A stretch of DNA of 64,000 nucleotides from Benincasa hispida (Eukaryota > Streptophyta > Magnoliopsida > Cucurbitales > Cucurbitaceae). Of this stretch, positions 46,319 through 58,260 are shown piece after piece; within the stretch, counting starts at the first letter, position 1, and each line of letters starts with the position of its first letter. Position numbers and translations under genes: made by a program. The stretch lies in contig NC_052359.1 in NCBI RefSeq assembly GCF_009727055.1, positions 14,103,372 through 14,167,371 on the forward strand, in the 5' to 3' direction. The notes under the pieces were generated by a model, which saw nothing but the letters and a program-made list of their open reading frames with translations, was not told the DNA's origin and did no database searches.

Positions 46319-46331
46319 TGGTATCAGAGTA
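46319..46331 (+). other. copia B primer binding site
   Basis: TGGTATCAGAGTA, initiator tRNA-Met type, three bases after the LTR. Confidence 0.88.
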
Positions 46332-46579
46332 TGGCAACAAAACACTAGCCATCATCGACGAGAACCAACCATAGACATCTTGTACAGACGAGGCTCCAAT
46401 CATGGACATGAAAGCTGTCATCCAAGAAGTTGTAAAAGAGTACCTTCAAGCTACCCTACCGCAACTTATCCCAGCCACCATCGCCACCGTCCAGCCGCCA
46501 TAGGGAGTGTTGTCGACATCGTCCCAGATTGAGGGTTCCTTCGAAGGATAGAAACGTGAAATCGGGCCTAGACGCGTTG

Positions 46580-47860
46580 ATAGGATGCCGCAAAAACCCT
46601 TGTTCGTGCCGACCATGCCGCATAAGTTAACCATTCCTGTCTCTGTTCAGCCGCAGTCGTTTCGAGAGCCGACCCGACGCAGCCGATCGTGTCTACTTCT
46701 GTTAAACCACAGCTTTCCCAGGCGCAGATCCGAGCTGCCGACCCAATGTAGCCATAGTTTTTCCAAGCTCCGATCCGAGCTACTAACCAGACACAGCCTC
46801 CGTCATGCTCCCTCCAACCGGCCCTCGATTCCAGCATACACAGCTGGTTCTTCTTACAACCAGCCGACGGTCAAAGCTCCCTTTCCAGCCGCACCAAATC
46901 ATGGTGGTTTGGCTCAATGCCTTGATGATTTCCGACGTCGATTGTTCTATCTTCAAATGAAGATTTCAGATTTGGAAACGGCTCTTGGCCCAAACCCTCA
47001 ATCAATCACCACAGAGAATCTGGCAGATTCGTTCTCTATTTTTCCCAATATAACTTACTTAACTGGCTCAATGAGAAATTCTGCAGGATTTCTAGTAGGA
47101 GGAAAATTGAATGGCCATAATTATTTCTCCTGGTCCTAATCGATCAGATTGGCCCTAGAAGGAAGACACAAATTCGAGTATATGATAGGAGAAATTTCGA
47201 AACCTATTCTAGGTGATCCTCAAGAAAGAATCTGGAAAGGGGAGGATTCTCTATTACGTTCTATCCTCATCAATAGTATGGAGCCACAGATTGGCCGACC
47301 CTTACTGTATGCAGCAACTGCTAGAGATATTTGGGAGGCAGCTAGGGATCTGTGCTCAAAGCGACAGAACGCATCTCGGCTGTACACGTTACATAAACAG
47401 GTCCATGAGTGCAAACAAGGGACCATGGATGTTACTTCCTACTTTAATAAATTATCAGTGTATTGGCAACTGAAATTGTGTGCAAGATGGGGCTCAATAC
47501 TTGAAACTTGAAGAGGCAGACCGGGTGTATGTGTTTCTGGTAAGATTGAACCCAAAATTTGATAGTGTTCGGAGTAGTATATTGGATCAACGACCTACTC
47601 CTTCTCTCAGAGAAGTTTGTTCAGAGGTTCGATTAGAAGAGGATCGGTCACATGCTATGAACAATCTTGTTGTTGTTTCCATTGATGCATCAGCCTTTGT
47701 TACAAAGGCTTCCAGTGCCGACAGTGATAAAAAGCCCACACCTATTTGTGAGCATTGTCAAAAGTCATGGCATACGAAGGACAAGTCACATGACAAATCA
47801 AACTCTGAGTGTGCACTCGTAAGTGACTTGGTTAATGAAAATACACAGGATTAGCCTTCA
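46580..47860 (+). pseudogene. copia B gag remnant
   Basis: 46585-47139 starts with a proline/serine-rich tract and leads to K-L-N-G-H-N-Y-F-S-W-S, the start of the Gag UBN2 domain; a TAA follows immediately. 47149-47511 continues (L-A-L-E-G-R-H-K-F; D-P-Q-E-R-I-W-K-G-E; R-Q-N-A-S-R-L-Y-T-L; E-C-K-Q-G-T-M-D-V-T-S-Y-F-N-K-L-S), and a frameshift near 47475 moves the rest (A-D-R-V-Y-V-F-L; L-N-P-K-F-D-S-V-R) to 47480-47854. The zinc-knuckle region C-E-H-C-Q-K is present but altered. At least one stop and one shift inactivate it. Confidence 0.9.
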
Positions 47861-48866
47861 GCCAATAATAAGACCAATTTGAGTGTTGTCGGGTTAAGTG
47901 TCATTGCACAATCAGGTACATTTTCCTCTTTTGGTCTTATTAGCATTAATGGCAAGAAACCTTGGATTGTAGATTCAAGGGCCACAGATCATCTCACCAG
48001 TTCTTCAGATTTTTTTGTTTGATACTGTCTGAGTACGAGAAATGAACGTATTAGAATTGCAGACGGGTCTTTTGTCCCGGTTGCAGGGAAAGGACATACC
48101 TCCCCGTTTGATGGATTAGTACTACGTGATACACTTCATGTGCCTAAAATTTCATATAATATTTTATCAGTCAGTAAAATTACAAGAGATCTGAATTGTA
48201 AGGCCATTTTCTCACCATATTCTGTTGTGTTTGAGGATCAGAAGTCAGGGATGACAATTGGCATTGCCCGACACGATAGGGGGTTCTACTTCCTTTCTGA
48301 CGATGCTTCTTCTAGGGAGGATCATAGAACTGGTTTTATGTCTTTAAATTTTTCTACTTCCGAAAATGACCTTATGTTATGGCATTATTTTTAGGACATC
48401 CAAAATTTCAATTTATGAAATATTTGTATATGCATTTATTTCACAATATTAATATAGCGTCTCTAAATTTTGATGTGTGTATTCATGCCAAACAAAGTCA
48501 TGTTACTTTTCGTTCTTAATCTTATAAGCCATCCAAACCCTTCTCCCTCATTCATAGTGATGTTTGGGGACGTTCACCTACTACTACCTCCACTGGTAAA
48601 CATTGGTTCGTCACCTTCATAGACGACCACACATACCTCACTTGATAAGTCTGAGCTGTCTTCCGTCTTTCAACAATTTTATACCACTGTTGAAACCTAG
48701 TTCCATGCAAAGATTGGAATTTTAAGCGGTGATAATGGACGAGAGTTCTTTAACAGCTCTTTCCGTGACTTTCTTGTGTCTAAGAGGATTGTCCACCAGA
48801 GCTTGTGTGCACTCCCCAACAGAATGGAGTAACCGAGCGTAAAAATCGTCATCTGGTGGAAGTTGA
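47861..48866 (+). pseudogene. copia B protease/integrase remnant, cut at 48866
   Basis: W-I-V-D-S-R-A-T-D-H-L near 47965 has Arg where the retropepsin D-S-G-A-T-D-H has Gly. 48140-48394 shows P-K-I-S-Y-N-I-L-S-V-S-K and the G-A-G-pre-integrase part. Integrase pieces follow in several frames (H-S-D-V-W-G near 48555; D-N-G-R-E-F near 48730; Y/C-T-P-Q-Q-N-G-V-T-E-R-K-N-R near 48810). The frame passes at 48866 straight into CACTA sequence, so reverse transcriptase and the 3' LTR are lost. Confidence 0.85.
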
Positions 48867-51472
48867 AAATTCTATAAATTCATTTGGAACATTAGTGAAA
48901 GTACGCCATCGTACTAGAAATGCAAATCTGACGACGACCAATCACATTATTAAATCGTACAGAATATTGACAAATCGACTTCTTCTCCCCTTCTTTGATC
49001 ACGATTGGAGTTCTCCTATATTTTTTGACGTATTTTTCCAACTCGATATTTTCGAGAATGCTCGCAGTTCCTTCGAGTGGATGGAGAGCTACTATCTGAG
49101 GAATAAAAATTTAAAACAATTTAGGATATATTTCAGTCAACAAAATATGTGTACGAATACTAACATGAAGTATCACCCACAGAAGATCCTGTATTGCCTA
49201 GATATATCTCTTGCTCTCGAAATTCTTCCTCTGCCTTATGTTGCCTATTAGGGATTGACATCATATCTATACAAACACAAAAAATACAAAACAATATTAA
49301 ATCAATATTAAATATGTGTAAATAGAGAAAGAGAATTGAATAGATACATGATTAGTCATTATTGTCATCTAAATCAAATTATTCGTCAACACTTGAATCG
49401 TTATTAAGAGATAATTGCTCTTCATCATTGTTTATGAAATCATCATCAGTATGCCGAATAATTGGTCATTCCACAACTGTAGGATTAACGTCGACTCTGC
49501 ATAAAGTAACCTCAATGGATTCATTCACTCGAACTCCACGACAATTTCTAGTAAATCCAGTTGTTCATTTTCAACATCTCCCACTTCTGGTACATCTCAT
49601 ATTCGCTTATTTTGGACTACTTGAACAATTTTTCAATTGCTACCATATTTTATATCCTTGAAGTAAAAGACTTGTTGTGCTTGGATAGCAAAAATGAAAG
49701 GTTCATCAATATACCAAAAGCGAAATGTGTTGATTGATTTGTATCCTAAATCCTTATGTGTCCTATTACTTTTGTTGTTATCTGTATCAAACCATCTACA
49801 TTTGAATATAAAATCCTAAATTAACTATATGAATACTACACTATTTTCATCATCAAAACTCATCTTATTAATTAAAGAGAAAATGATATTATAAAATTTT
49901 AATTATTCAATATTGTTTGGGGAACATGATATTTAAGTTTAGACAACACGTTTAAATGTTAAACTACAATAAATGAAATTAAGATTTAAGCATTCTTGAT
50001 TAGTTTTAATAATGGTGAACAACACTCAAAGAATCAAGAACAAATTCAAAGTAGAGACATGTTTGATATGTTTGATAATTTTGTTTTGTTTGATTAAGAT
50101 GTAATTAAAGAATATACAAAATGTGATTCAATAATATTAAATTTGTTGTCATTAAGGGCATTTATGACATTTATAAATTATTAATTAATACTTATTTTAT
50201 TTTATTTTATTTTATTTAGTATTGTTTAATTTGCTAATTTTACATTCCTAAAATGTTTGATTTGATTCTCTTGAAATTCAACTTATAATATAAGTGTGTT
50301 CGAATAAAAGATTAACAACTTATTAAAAAGATGGTAAGGAAGCAAATCTAACTTTTAAAAAATAAAAGGCCAAAAAATCAAAAATCAAAATCAAAAAAGA
50401 AAAAGAAAACATAATTAAACGAGAACTATGTCTAAAATTTTAAATTAATTGAAATGCCTATTTATTTGAATAAATAAGTAAAATTAAATAAAGAAATAAA
50501 TATAGTTTCTTTGCTTTTTTTTTAAAAAAAAAAATCTTTCCAACTTAAATTTAATACCAAACAAAAATTAAATTTTTTAATCATTTTTACGAGGGAAGTG
50601 ATTATCAAAGAAGCATATAAATAGATAAATAAACTCTAAATTGGTCAAGATTAAGCCCTATAAATAAAGAGAAAGAACAAAATATCCATAAAATACAGGA
50701 CAACTACTGAGCTACATTTCAAAAAGACAAAAATAATTATAAAGGCATCAATTTCTTTTATTTTTTTTCTCTTTTCTTTCTCACCAAAAAAAATTACTCA
50801 AATTTAGCAAACAAAAAATAGAAATAAGACTGCAACAAAAGAAAAGTAATATTTTCCACCCAACCAAATCTAACCTTACTTATTCATCCTCATACCATTG
50901 GTCTTTCTTCAACATTCAGACTCTTTTCCCTCGATTTCACTATCAAATCCTTAAACAAGCCCTGATTTCACCATCAAAATACCTTAAACACAACCATGAA
51001 AGAGAGAGATTACCCGACGATGAGGAAAGGGGATTTTGGGGAGGCAAACAGAGTTTGATGGCACTCGATGGCACATAGCATTCAATATAATTTGAAAGCG
51101 ACAAGTTGATCGACAATGTGAGAGGATTTTCATTTGAATGGAGGGGAGAGACAGAAGACCAAATCGAATTTGGGGATGAGGGATTTCAGATTTGATATAT
51201 TAGAGTTACTAAATCTTGGCAGATATTTTGTAGCTGTCGGGAGTCAACACCAACTCTCGATGCTTAAGAACTCATTGGGAGATATGCACGTATCTTCCGA
51301 TGATGAAGAAGAGCCATCAGGAGTTATGCATAACTCCCGACGGTTAGTTAACTCGCCGGGAGTTATGAATCACTCTTAACTATTATTGTACGGCATCCAG
51401 TGATATTACATCTCCCGATGATTGTACTCCTGATGGTTGTTTTTAGCGTTGGGAGATCGTCTTTTTTTTTTG
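48867..51472 (-). mobile_element. CACTA element 3, fragment
   Basis: 48867-49110 matches 55818-56050 of CACTA 2 (AATTCTATAAA, TTTCCAACTCGATATT, TTCCTTCGAGTGGATG), and 49140-49800 matches 56080-56770, the DUF4216-like end of TnpD. 51230-51470 holds CTCCCGAC/GTCGGGAG-like subterminal repeats. The end, TTTTGTATAAGAC at about 51460-51472, is a poor copy of TCTTGTAGTG. Between 49810 and 51000 it is AT-rich with no coding. The 3' part and most of the transposase are missing. Confidence 0.65.
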
Positions 51473-52797
51473 TATAAGACCAAACTGTGAAATATTTAAT
51501 CTCTCTCTGTATATCCATTAATTGATGAGATCAATATTTCATAGGATAATCATGTGGGACTCGATCTTAATCTTGAGTGATTTGTGAACTTCTATCTATG
51601 AAGTCGGTCTTTTGATTTGCATGGATAAGAGTGGTCCGAATTGCCGACTCAATAAGTCTACCATTTTAGGAACTTGACTAAATGGTGGAGCTGGAAACAC
51701 AACTTCATGAGATGAAATTGTCTCCTTCCCATATAGGATAAGTAGATGAGTACTTTCCTCAAAGGCTGATTTCGATCCGCCCTCTCATTGGCTCGAAAGG
51801 GATTTAGTTTATGGTTGGACTATAAACAAATTTTTCATTAGAGAAATCAATGGGACTTAAGGAAAATATGTGATTACAGGGGTAAAACGGACATTTGACT
51901 CAGCTGTAATTATGAACAACTCGTGAAGGATCGACTTATTTATACTGATTATATCCATGGACACAACTTGTCCTATAATGCATAAGAGTTCAACTATGAG
52001 TTTATAATGGTTTGCCTTGTAGTTAATAAATGAAGGTTAATTTGATTAAAGAGTTTAATTAATTAATCTTGGATCGTTGAAGTTTATAATCTGTAGGTCC
52101 ATAAAGTCCCCTTACTAGCTCACCATGGACCAACAAAGATTAATTATGACTAAAAGAAAATTTGAAGTTCAATTTTTTTAGGGAAATATTAATTATATTG
52201 GATATTATTAATATATATCTTATTATAAAGTTTATTTGAATGAGATTCAAATAATAACTATATAATATGGAAAAGTGATTATTTATTTGGATGAGATCCA
52301 TATAAATAGGTTATTTAATTTAAATAAGATTTTAATTAAATGAATAGAGGAAAATAAATTAATTTATTGTAATTGAATTCAAATAATTAATTATTTAATT
52401 TGGATGAGATTCAAATTAAAAATTCTACCGAGAATAAATATTTAAATGTGATTAAATATTTTATATCATTCAATATGAAATATTATTTGGTAGATATTTA
52501 TTGATATTAGATACTATTAAATATTTAATTTAAAATCTCTGCAAAGCGTTATCTCAATAGGATTAGGAGTAATCGACGGAGTTCTATAAATAAGACCCTT
52601 GACAACCATCATAGAACATACACTACATTCTCTACAAAAATAATCTCTATGTTTACTCTGAAACTCTCCCTCTAGAAATTCTCCCAATTTTCTTAGAAAA
52701 GTTCTGAAAAATTCTTCTTTCATATTCTCTCTATTTTTCCAAGAAGCGATTCCCACAAGTTGGATCCTTGCTAAAGTCATAACAAAGAAGAACTCAT
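51473..52797 (+). mobile_element. LTR L3 (family of L1), left part
   Basis: Matches L1 from 35868 onward (GAAATATTTAATCTCTCT, TTTCATAGGATAATCATGTG, TGACTAAATGG, GACTCAGCTGTAATTATGAA, TTATAATCTGTAGGTC). It lacks the LTR start and is cut at 52797 by CACTA 2. It continues at 63011. Confidence 0.75.
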
Positions 52798-52814
52798 CAT
52801 TACAAGAAATCTAA

Positions 52815-53165
52815 CTTCTTCCGACGTCACAATTCTTCAGGAAAGAGTGGAAAATGCATTGGGAGAGGCTCTCCCGACGAATAACGAGTCATCGGGAGTT
52901 TGGTTGGGAAAAACCCGTCGGGATAGGAACTCCCGATGCATGAAAAAACGACATCGGGAGTTAGTCGGGGAACTCCCGACGCCCTATACATGCGTCGGCC
53001 GCGACTAACTCCCGACATCGTTTTCTATGCATCAGGAGCTCCCAAACTCCCGACGGTTGTTTCATGCATCTGGAGTTCCGAAACTCCCGATGGTTTATTT
53101 GATGCATCGGAAGTTACAAGAACTCTAGACGCAGTAATATATGCGTGGGGAGTTCCTTCATTAGT
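52815..53165. repeat. CACTA 2 subterminal repeats, 3' side
   Basis: About a dozen copies of AACTCCCGACG or its complement CGTCGGGAGTT, many in back-to-back pairs and often separated by an ATGCATC/ATATGCGT-like spacer. These are the expected TnpA-type binding sites. Confidence 0.85.
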
Positions 53166-53169
53166 TGAA

Positions 53170-53555
53170 AATTGTCTATCAAATATTTTTAATTTATAGT
53201 TTGTAATTTTTTAAAATTTGATCTAAATAATCTGTAAAACATAATTAACCAAATAAAGATTCACATAATAAATAAAACAACAAAAATAAAGTTCATATTA
53301 TAACAAATAAATAAAAAATTACAATATCCTAAAATAAAACAAAGTCGATACTAGAACTTCATAAACATTCATATCACAAATACATAGAAGAAATAAAATG
53401 AAAACAACATCTAGAACACGTCTGGAACATAGCATCTTCAACAATTGTCCCAGCTTATCTCCGAACAGCATTCTACAATAAAACAAAAACATTCAAATGT
53501 CATAATCGGTAAACATCCATAACACGTTTAAACTTCATAAACAAAACATCCACGA
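53170..53555. other. AT-rich non-coding part of CACTA 2
   Basis: No gene. Near 53508 it reads AATCGGTAAACATCCATAAC, the point where the match with CACTA element 1 (29305) begins. Confidence 0.6.
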
Positions 53556-53559
53556 CACA

Positions 53560-54595
53560 TTAGAACTTCGTAAACATTCATAAACACACAAGAACTCCAA
53601 GTTTAATGACAAGACGAGTGTAATGAAACTCTACCCACCCCCCACGACAAACATGGAACCTCCCGAACATAAAAAACCACACAAATTGAGTTAACAAGGA
53701 CCAACAAATATAAAACTCAAACTTTGTCCCCAAAATGGTTTAAACCAATCTCAACCCACCCCCCACAATACATTAGAACTTCGTAAACATTCATAAACAC
53801 ACAAGAATTCCAAGTTCAACGACAAGATGAGTGTAATGAAACTCTACCCACCCCCCACGACAAACATGGAACCTCCCGAACATAAAAAACACACAAATTG
53901 AGTAAACAAGGACCAACACACAAAACTCAAACTTTGTCCCTAAAATGGTTTAAACTAATCTCAACTCACCCCCACAACACATTATAACTTTGTAAACATT
54001 CATAAACACACAAGATCTCCAAGTTCAATGACAAGACGAGTATAATGAAACTCTACCTACCCCCCACAACCTCCCGAACATAAAAAACACACAAATTGAG
54101 TAAACAAGGATCAACATACATAAAACTCAAACTTTGTCCCCAAAATGGTTCAAACCAATCTCAACCCACCCTCCACAACACATTAGAACTTCATAAACAT
54201 TCATAAACACACAAGAACTCCAAGTTCAATGACAAGACGAGTGTAATGAAACCCTACCCACCCCCCACGACAAACATGGAACCTCCCGAACATAAAAAAC
54301 ACACAAATTGAGTAAACAAGGACCAACACACATAAAACTCAAACTTTGTCNCCGAACATAAAAAACACACAAATTGAGTAAACAAGGACCAACACACATA
54401 AAACTCAAACTTTGTCCCCAAAATAGTTTAAACCAATCTCAACCCACCCCCCACAACACATTAGAACTCCGTAAACATTCATAAACACACAAGAACTCCA
54501 AGTTCAACGACAAGACGAGTGTAATGAAACTCTACCCACTCCCCATGACAAACATGGAACCTCCCGAACATAAAAAACACACAAATTTCATAACT
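53560..54595. repeat. Tandem array, about 210-bp unit, five copies
   Basis: GTAATGAAACTCTACCCA-type starts at about 53620, 53833, 54042, 54243 and 54521. Each unit has CCTCCCGAACATAAAAAAC and AACTTTGTCCCCAAAATGG. A single N at 54351 is flanked by a duplicated stretch of about 67 bp, an assembly join that inflates the fourth spacing. Same unit as 29330-29925. Confidence 0.9.
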
Positions 54596-54790
54596 GCGGG
54601 ATAACACATAAAAAAACACACAAAATGACAAAAATCATATCAAAATCAAGTTGTTTAGCTACCATAACTGCAGGATAGTCAACAATTCTTTATCATAAAG
54701 CTACTTAAGACATAACTACTTTGCTACCATAACTGCAGGATAGCAACATATTAGACAACTAAATAATGTAGTAATCATACCTAATTCGAT
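54596..54790. repeat. Short repeats, TACCATAACTGCAGGATAG
   Basis: ACCATAACTGCAGGATAG occurs near 54661 and 54727, with a partial copy near 54589. Probable intron or untranslated part of the TnpA-like gene. Confidence 0.6.
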
Positions 54791-54869
54791 GGGTCTTCTC
54801 TTTGTGATCGTATCAAGTCTTCAATCATTTTTTCATTTCTTCCATTTGTCTTGCATGATCCTCTTTCAT

Positions 54870-55660
54870 TTATTTTTTAACGTCTTCAAGTTCCTTAATC
54901 CTCGACTGATACTGTTCGAAATTGGCTCTCAATTCCTCTATTCTCCTCTCTGTTCCTTGAGTAGATGTCGAGCTTGATGAGATGCTACCCCTTCTTGACT
55001 TAGGCTTAGGGCCCAAACCTAGGCCTTTTGAATATTCAGATCGTCTACCCAAAATCATTTCACAGATTTCATCCCTTGCTAGTGGTTGAGAACCTTCTAG
55101 AGTGGGGTTGGATTGTAATTCCAACATTTGATTCTAAACATATTAATTAAATGGGTAAGAACGAGCGACTAAAGTTATAAATAAAAAACAACATGATAGT
55201 AAAGCAAAAAATGTTACATGTGCATATTCAGTTGCCTTGTTCACGAATTTGCCACCTTTAGAGTGTGTTTCCCTAAATAGTTCAACACGTCCTATTTCTC
55301 GACCTTCCTTTGCCTGCAACTCTGCCTGAATTTGCAAGAATGACTTCGATCCACCTACGTGGTCGAACGGTAATTTCTCTCTATTCTTCCTGTTCGTCAT
55401 AGATATTTCTTACATTTCAACAAAAAATAAATGTCAAAAGTGTGATGTATTAGTAAATGCAGCAAATGATACACGCCCTAAATACTCTACCTGAAACGTT
55501 TCACTCTCAAAGCGGTCACACAAAAAATACCAATCTTCTAGCCTATTTTTAAGCCAGCTAGGCAAGTTGACACATGTTTGCTGAGGATCTCTACATTTCC
55601 TGTAATGTCTGTGCAAATCTGCTCTAAATTCTTTGAAGGAGTTTTGCATTTGATGTTCTA
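54870..55660 (-). pseudogene. CACTA TnpA/Ptta-like transposase gene, exons
   Basis: Minus strand. Exon 55649-55440 shows F-R-A-D-L-H-R-H-Y and L-K-N-R-L-E-D-W-Y-F-L-C-D-R-F. Exon 55400-55210 shows N-R-E-K-L-P-F-D-H, G-S-K-S-F-L-Q, G-R-E-I-G-R-V-E-L-F-R-E-T-H. Exon 55127-54870 shows L-E-L-Q-S-N-P-T-L-E-G, E-I-C-E-M-I-L-G-R-R, a serine run, and a coiled-coil-like E-R-R-I-E-E-L-R-A-N-F-E-Q-Y. This is the plant Transposase_24 (Ptta/En/Spm) layout. Exon junctions at about 55430-55410 and 55200-55130 look like introns (minus-strand GT...AG not checked base by base). The N-terminal part is missing or in 55680-55800. Confidence 0.82.
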
Positions 55661-56360
55661 TAAAACGATTAAGTCGTTGACTGGACAGATCAAGTTCAAA
55701 ATGAGGCTACAAAAGAATGAAGGAAGAATTAGCATAGATGATGTTCATGACTCTTAATTTACAATTGACTTTAAAAGAATAAACTTATAATTACTTACCA
55801 ACAATTGACTCTTAGCCAATTCTATAAACTCGTTTGGAACCTCAACAAAAGTACGACATCATATTGGAAATGCAAATCTCACGGCGACGTCAATCGCATT
55901 ACTAAATCGTACCGAATGTTGAGATATCGGTTTTGTCTCCCTCTTATTTATCACGATTGTAATTCTACCATGTTTTTTTACGTATTTTTCCAACTCGATA
56001 TTCTGCGAATTCTCGCATTTCCTTCGAGTGGATGTTGAGCTACTATCTAAGGAATAAAAAATTTAAAACAGTTTATGATGTATTTCAATTAACAGAATAT
56101 ATTTCAAAATATATTAACCTGAAGTATCACCCACAGAAGATACCGTGTTACCTAGATATATCTCCCGGAATTCTTCATCAGCCTCATGTTGCCTATTAGG
56201 GGTTGACATCGTATCTATACAAACATAAAAAAGACAAAACAATATTAAATTAATATGAAATACGTGTAAACAGAGAAAAAGAGAATTGAGTAAATACATC
56301 ATTACTCATCATCGTAATCTAATTCAAATTATTCAACAGCACTTGAACTGTTATTGGGAG
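55661..56360 (-). other. CACTA 2 linker between TnpD and TnpA genes
   Basis: 55810-56300 has the same sequence as CACTA 3 (48867-49360), so it belongs to the family. The plus-strand frame 55805-56038 has no family signature. Confidence 0.5.
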
Positions 56361-56361
56361 A

Positions 56362-56978
56362 TTATTGTTCTTCATCAGCATCGTTTATGAAGTCATGATC
56401 GTCATGTACAATAATTGATCTTTCCTCAACTGTAGGATCAACGTCAATTCTGCATAAAGTAACCTCCTCAATGGTTTCATCCACCCAGACTCTACCAACA
56501 ATTTCTAGTAAATCTAGTTGTGCGTTTTCAACATCATCCACTTCTGTACATCCCATATTCGCTTATTTTGGACTACTTGAACAACTTTCCAATTGCTACC
56601 ATATTTGATGTCATTAATGTAAAAGACTTGTTGTGCTTGGATAGCAAAGATGAAAGGCTCATCGACATACCAAAAGTGTGATGTATTGATCGATTTGTAT
56701 CCTAAATCCACATGTGTCCTATTAATTTTGTTGTTATCTGTGTCAAACCATCTAAACTTAAACAAGAAAACACGTCTTCTGTTCGCACATTGGAAATCTA
56801 ATACTTCGTCTACAACACCGTAGAAATTGTTATCCACACTTGCGTTCTCATTGATCTCCTCAGCCACTAGAACTCCACTATTTTGTGTAGCTCGACGATT
56901 ATCACGCTCTCCAGTATGAAATCGTACCCCATTAACAATGCATCCATTGTAAGAGCGCACCTCAGACAAAGGTCCCAT
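56362..56978 (-). pseudogene. CACTA TnpD C-terminal (DUF4216-like) domain
   Basis: The minus-strand open piece 56978-56514 shows F-Y-G-V-V-D-E-V-L, R-R-V-F-L-F-K-F-R-W-F-D-T-D, F-W-Y-V-D-E-P-F-I, Q-A-Q-Q-V-F-Y and W-K-V-V-Q-V-V-Q-N-K-R-I-W-D, the DUF4216 domain usually at the end of CACTA TnpD. The frame shifts near 56540, with an acidic tail in 56556-56362. Confidence 0.82.
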
Positions 56979-56999
56979 TGCAAGTGAAAAGAAATCATC

Positions 57000-57960
57000 G
57001 GAGATATCTTCTCTCTCGCGCCGTTGTAGAACCTGATAATTAATTATACATTAAAAATGACTACGAAAAATGAATCATCTCTCAACTGTTGCCTACAAAA
57101 TGATTATGTATACCTGAGATCTGAACCAATCGGGAAATTTGCGTTGATGGTTTATATATAAGTCAGAAGCGCTTTGAGCTTCAAGACGAATTAACCTCAA
57201 ATGTTGCCTACAAAATTGATCATTTAAATGTTATATCAAAGGATTTACCCTAGAACTTAGAAAAGGAAAAAGTTTAAAACGTACTTGTGATAGTCTATTA
57301 TTTCTTTACAATTGCTAAGAATGTACCAATGTGTAATACATTTTTCCTCCGCTGATAGCGTCCGTAAAGTTGACACCCCTAATGGTCGTACCCTATACCT
57401 AAATAATTCAAATTCACCAAATATCTCATGACCGGAAATGTTAGCATCATTTCATTCATCTCTATTGAATCTCGTTTCAATCCCACTTAGATATCACGAG
57501 CAGAAGTTCCATGATTCATTCATTGCATATGCTTCCGCTATAGACCCCTCGGGACGTGCTTTGTTCCGTACAAATTATTTTAATGTTCGTAAACTTCTTT
57601 CAATAGGATACATCCAACTGTAACTAATTGGACCCACCACTTTGGTTTCATATGGTAGATGAATTGCAAGGTGTACCATTACATCGAAGAAGGCAGGCGG
57701 AAATATTTTCTCCAACTTACAAAGTATGACTATGATGTCTTCTTGTAGTCTGTTCAAATCACTTACACATATTGTCTTTGCACATAAGTCGCGAAAGAAT
57801 GTACACAATTCAATAATAGCAGTGGATACGTTCTTTGGTAGGTATGCTTGAATACCAATAGGGAGTAGTCTATGAAGCAACACATGACAGTCGTGTGTTT
57901 TCAACCCCGATATTTTTCCATCTTTGTCATTCACACATTGTGATATGTTAGACACAGTTG
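57000..57960 (-). pseudogene. CACTA TnpD middle (DUF4218-like) domain
   Basis: On the minus strand 57960-57575 reads S-N-I-S-Q-C-V-N-D-K-D-G-K-I-S-G-L-K-T-H-D, H-V-L-L-H-R-L-L-P-I-G-I and F-F-D-V-M-V-H-L-A-I-H-L-P-Y-E, the DUF4218 domain. 57560-57020 holds further TnpD sequence in broken frames. It abuts organelle-like DNA at about 57962. Confidence 0.88.
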
Positions 57961-58039
57961 TTACCATCAACACCAAATAAAGAAGCCTTCAGCGCACTCT
58001 GGCACCAATTGATTTAGCACCTTCTGAGACCGACTGGTC

Positions 58040-58260
58040 TAATAGAGACGAAAGTCGACCATAGTGATCTGGGATTTCTGTGTGGAAGGGCTCTCGCTCA
58101 ATGGATCAAAGGTATGCTGGGGATAATAGGCTGATGAATCCCAAGAGCTCTTATCGACGGAGTCGTTTGGCACCTCGATGTTGACTCATCACATCCTAGG
58201 GTTAAAGAAGGTCCCAAGGGTTCGGTCATTGCACGAGTCTATGCAAGGGTTAAAGTGGTA
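58040..58260 (+). rRNA. Mitochondrial-type LSU rRNA fragment (domain V)
   Basis: CTCGCTCAATGGATCAAAGG, GGGGATAATAGGCTGATGA, CCCAAGAGCTCTTATCGACG, GAGTCGTTTGGCACCTCGAT and ACTCATCACATCC are the bacterial-type large-subunit rRNA around the peptidyl-transferase ring; the GUGUGGAAGGGCUCUCGCUC-type wording suggests mitochondrial 26S rather than plastid 23S. After GGTCCCAAGGGTTCGG the usual short hairpin is replaced by a longer one (TTGCA...TGCAA), and similarity then fades. A fragment, not a functional gene. Confidence 0.85.

Noticed and set aside
53560..54595. CRISPR-like array
   Set aside because: The units are long direct tandem repeats without unique spacers, inside a plant transposon.
58040..58260. 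Nuclear 25S rRNA fragment
   Set aside because: Wording follows bacterial/organelle LSU rRNA, not the cytoplasmic 25S version.
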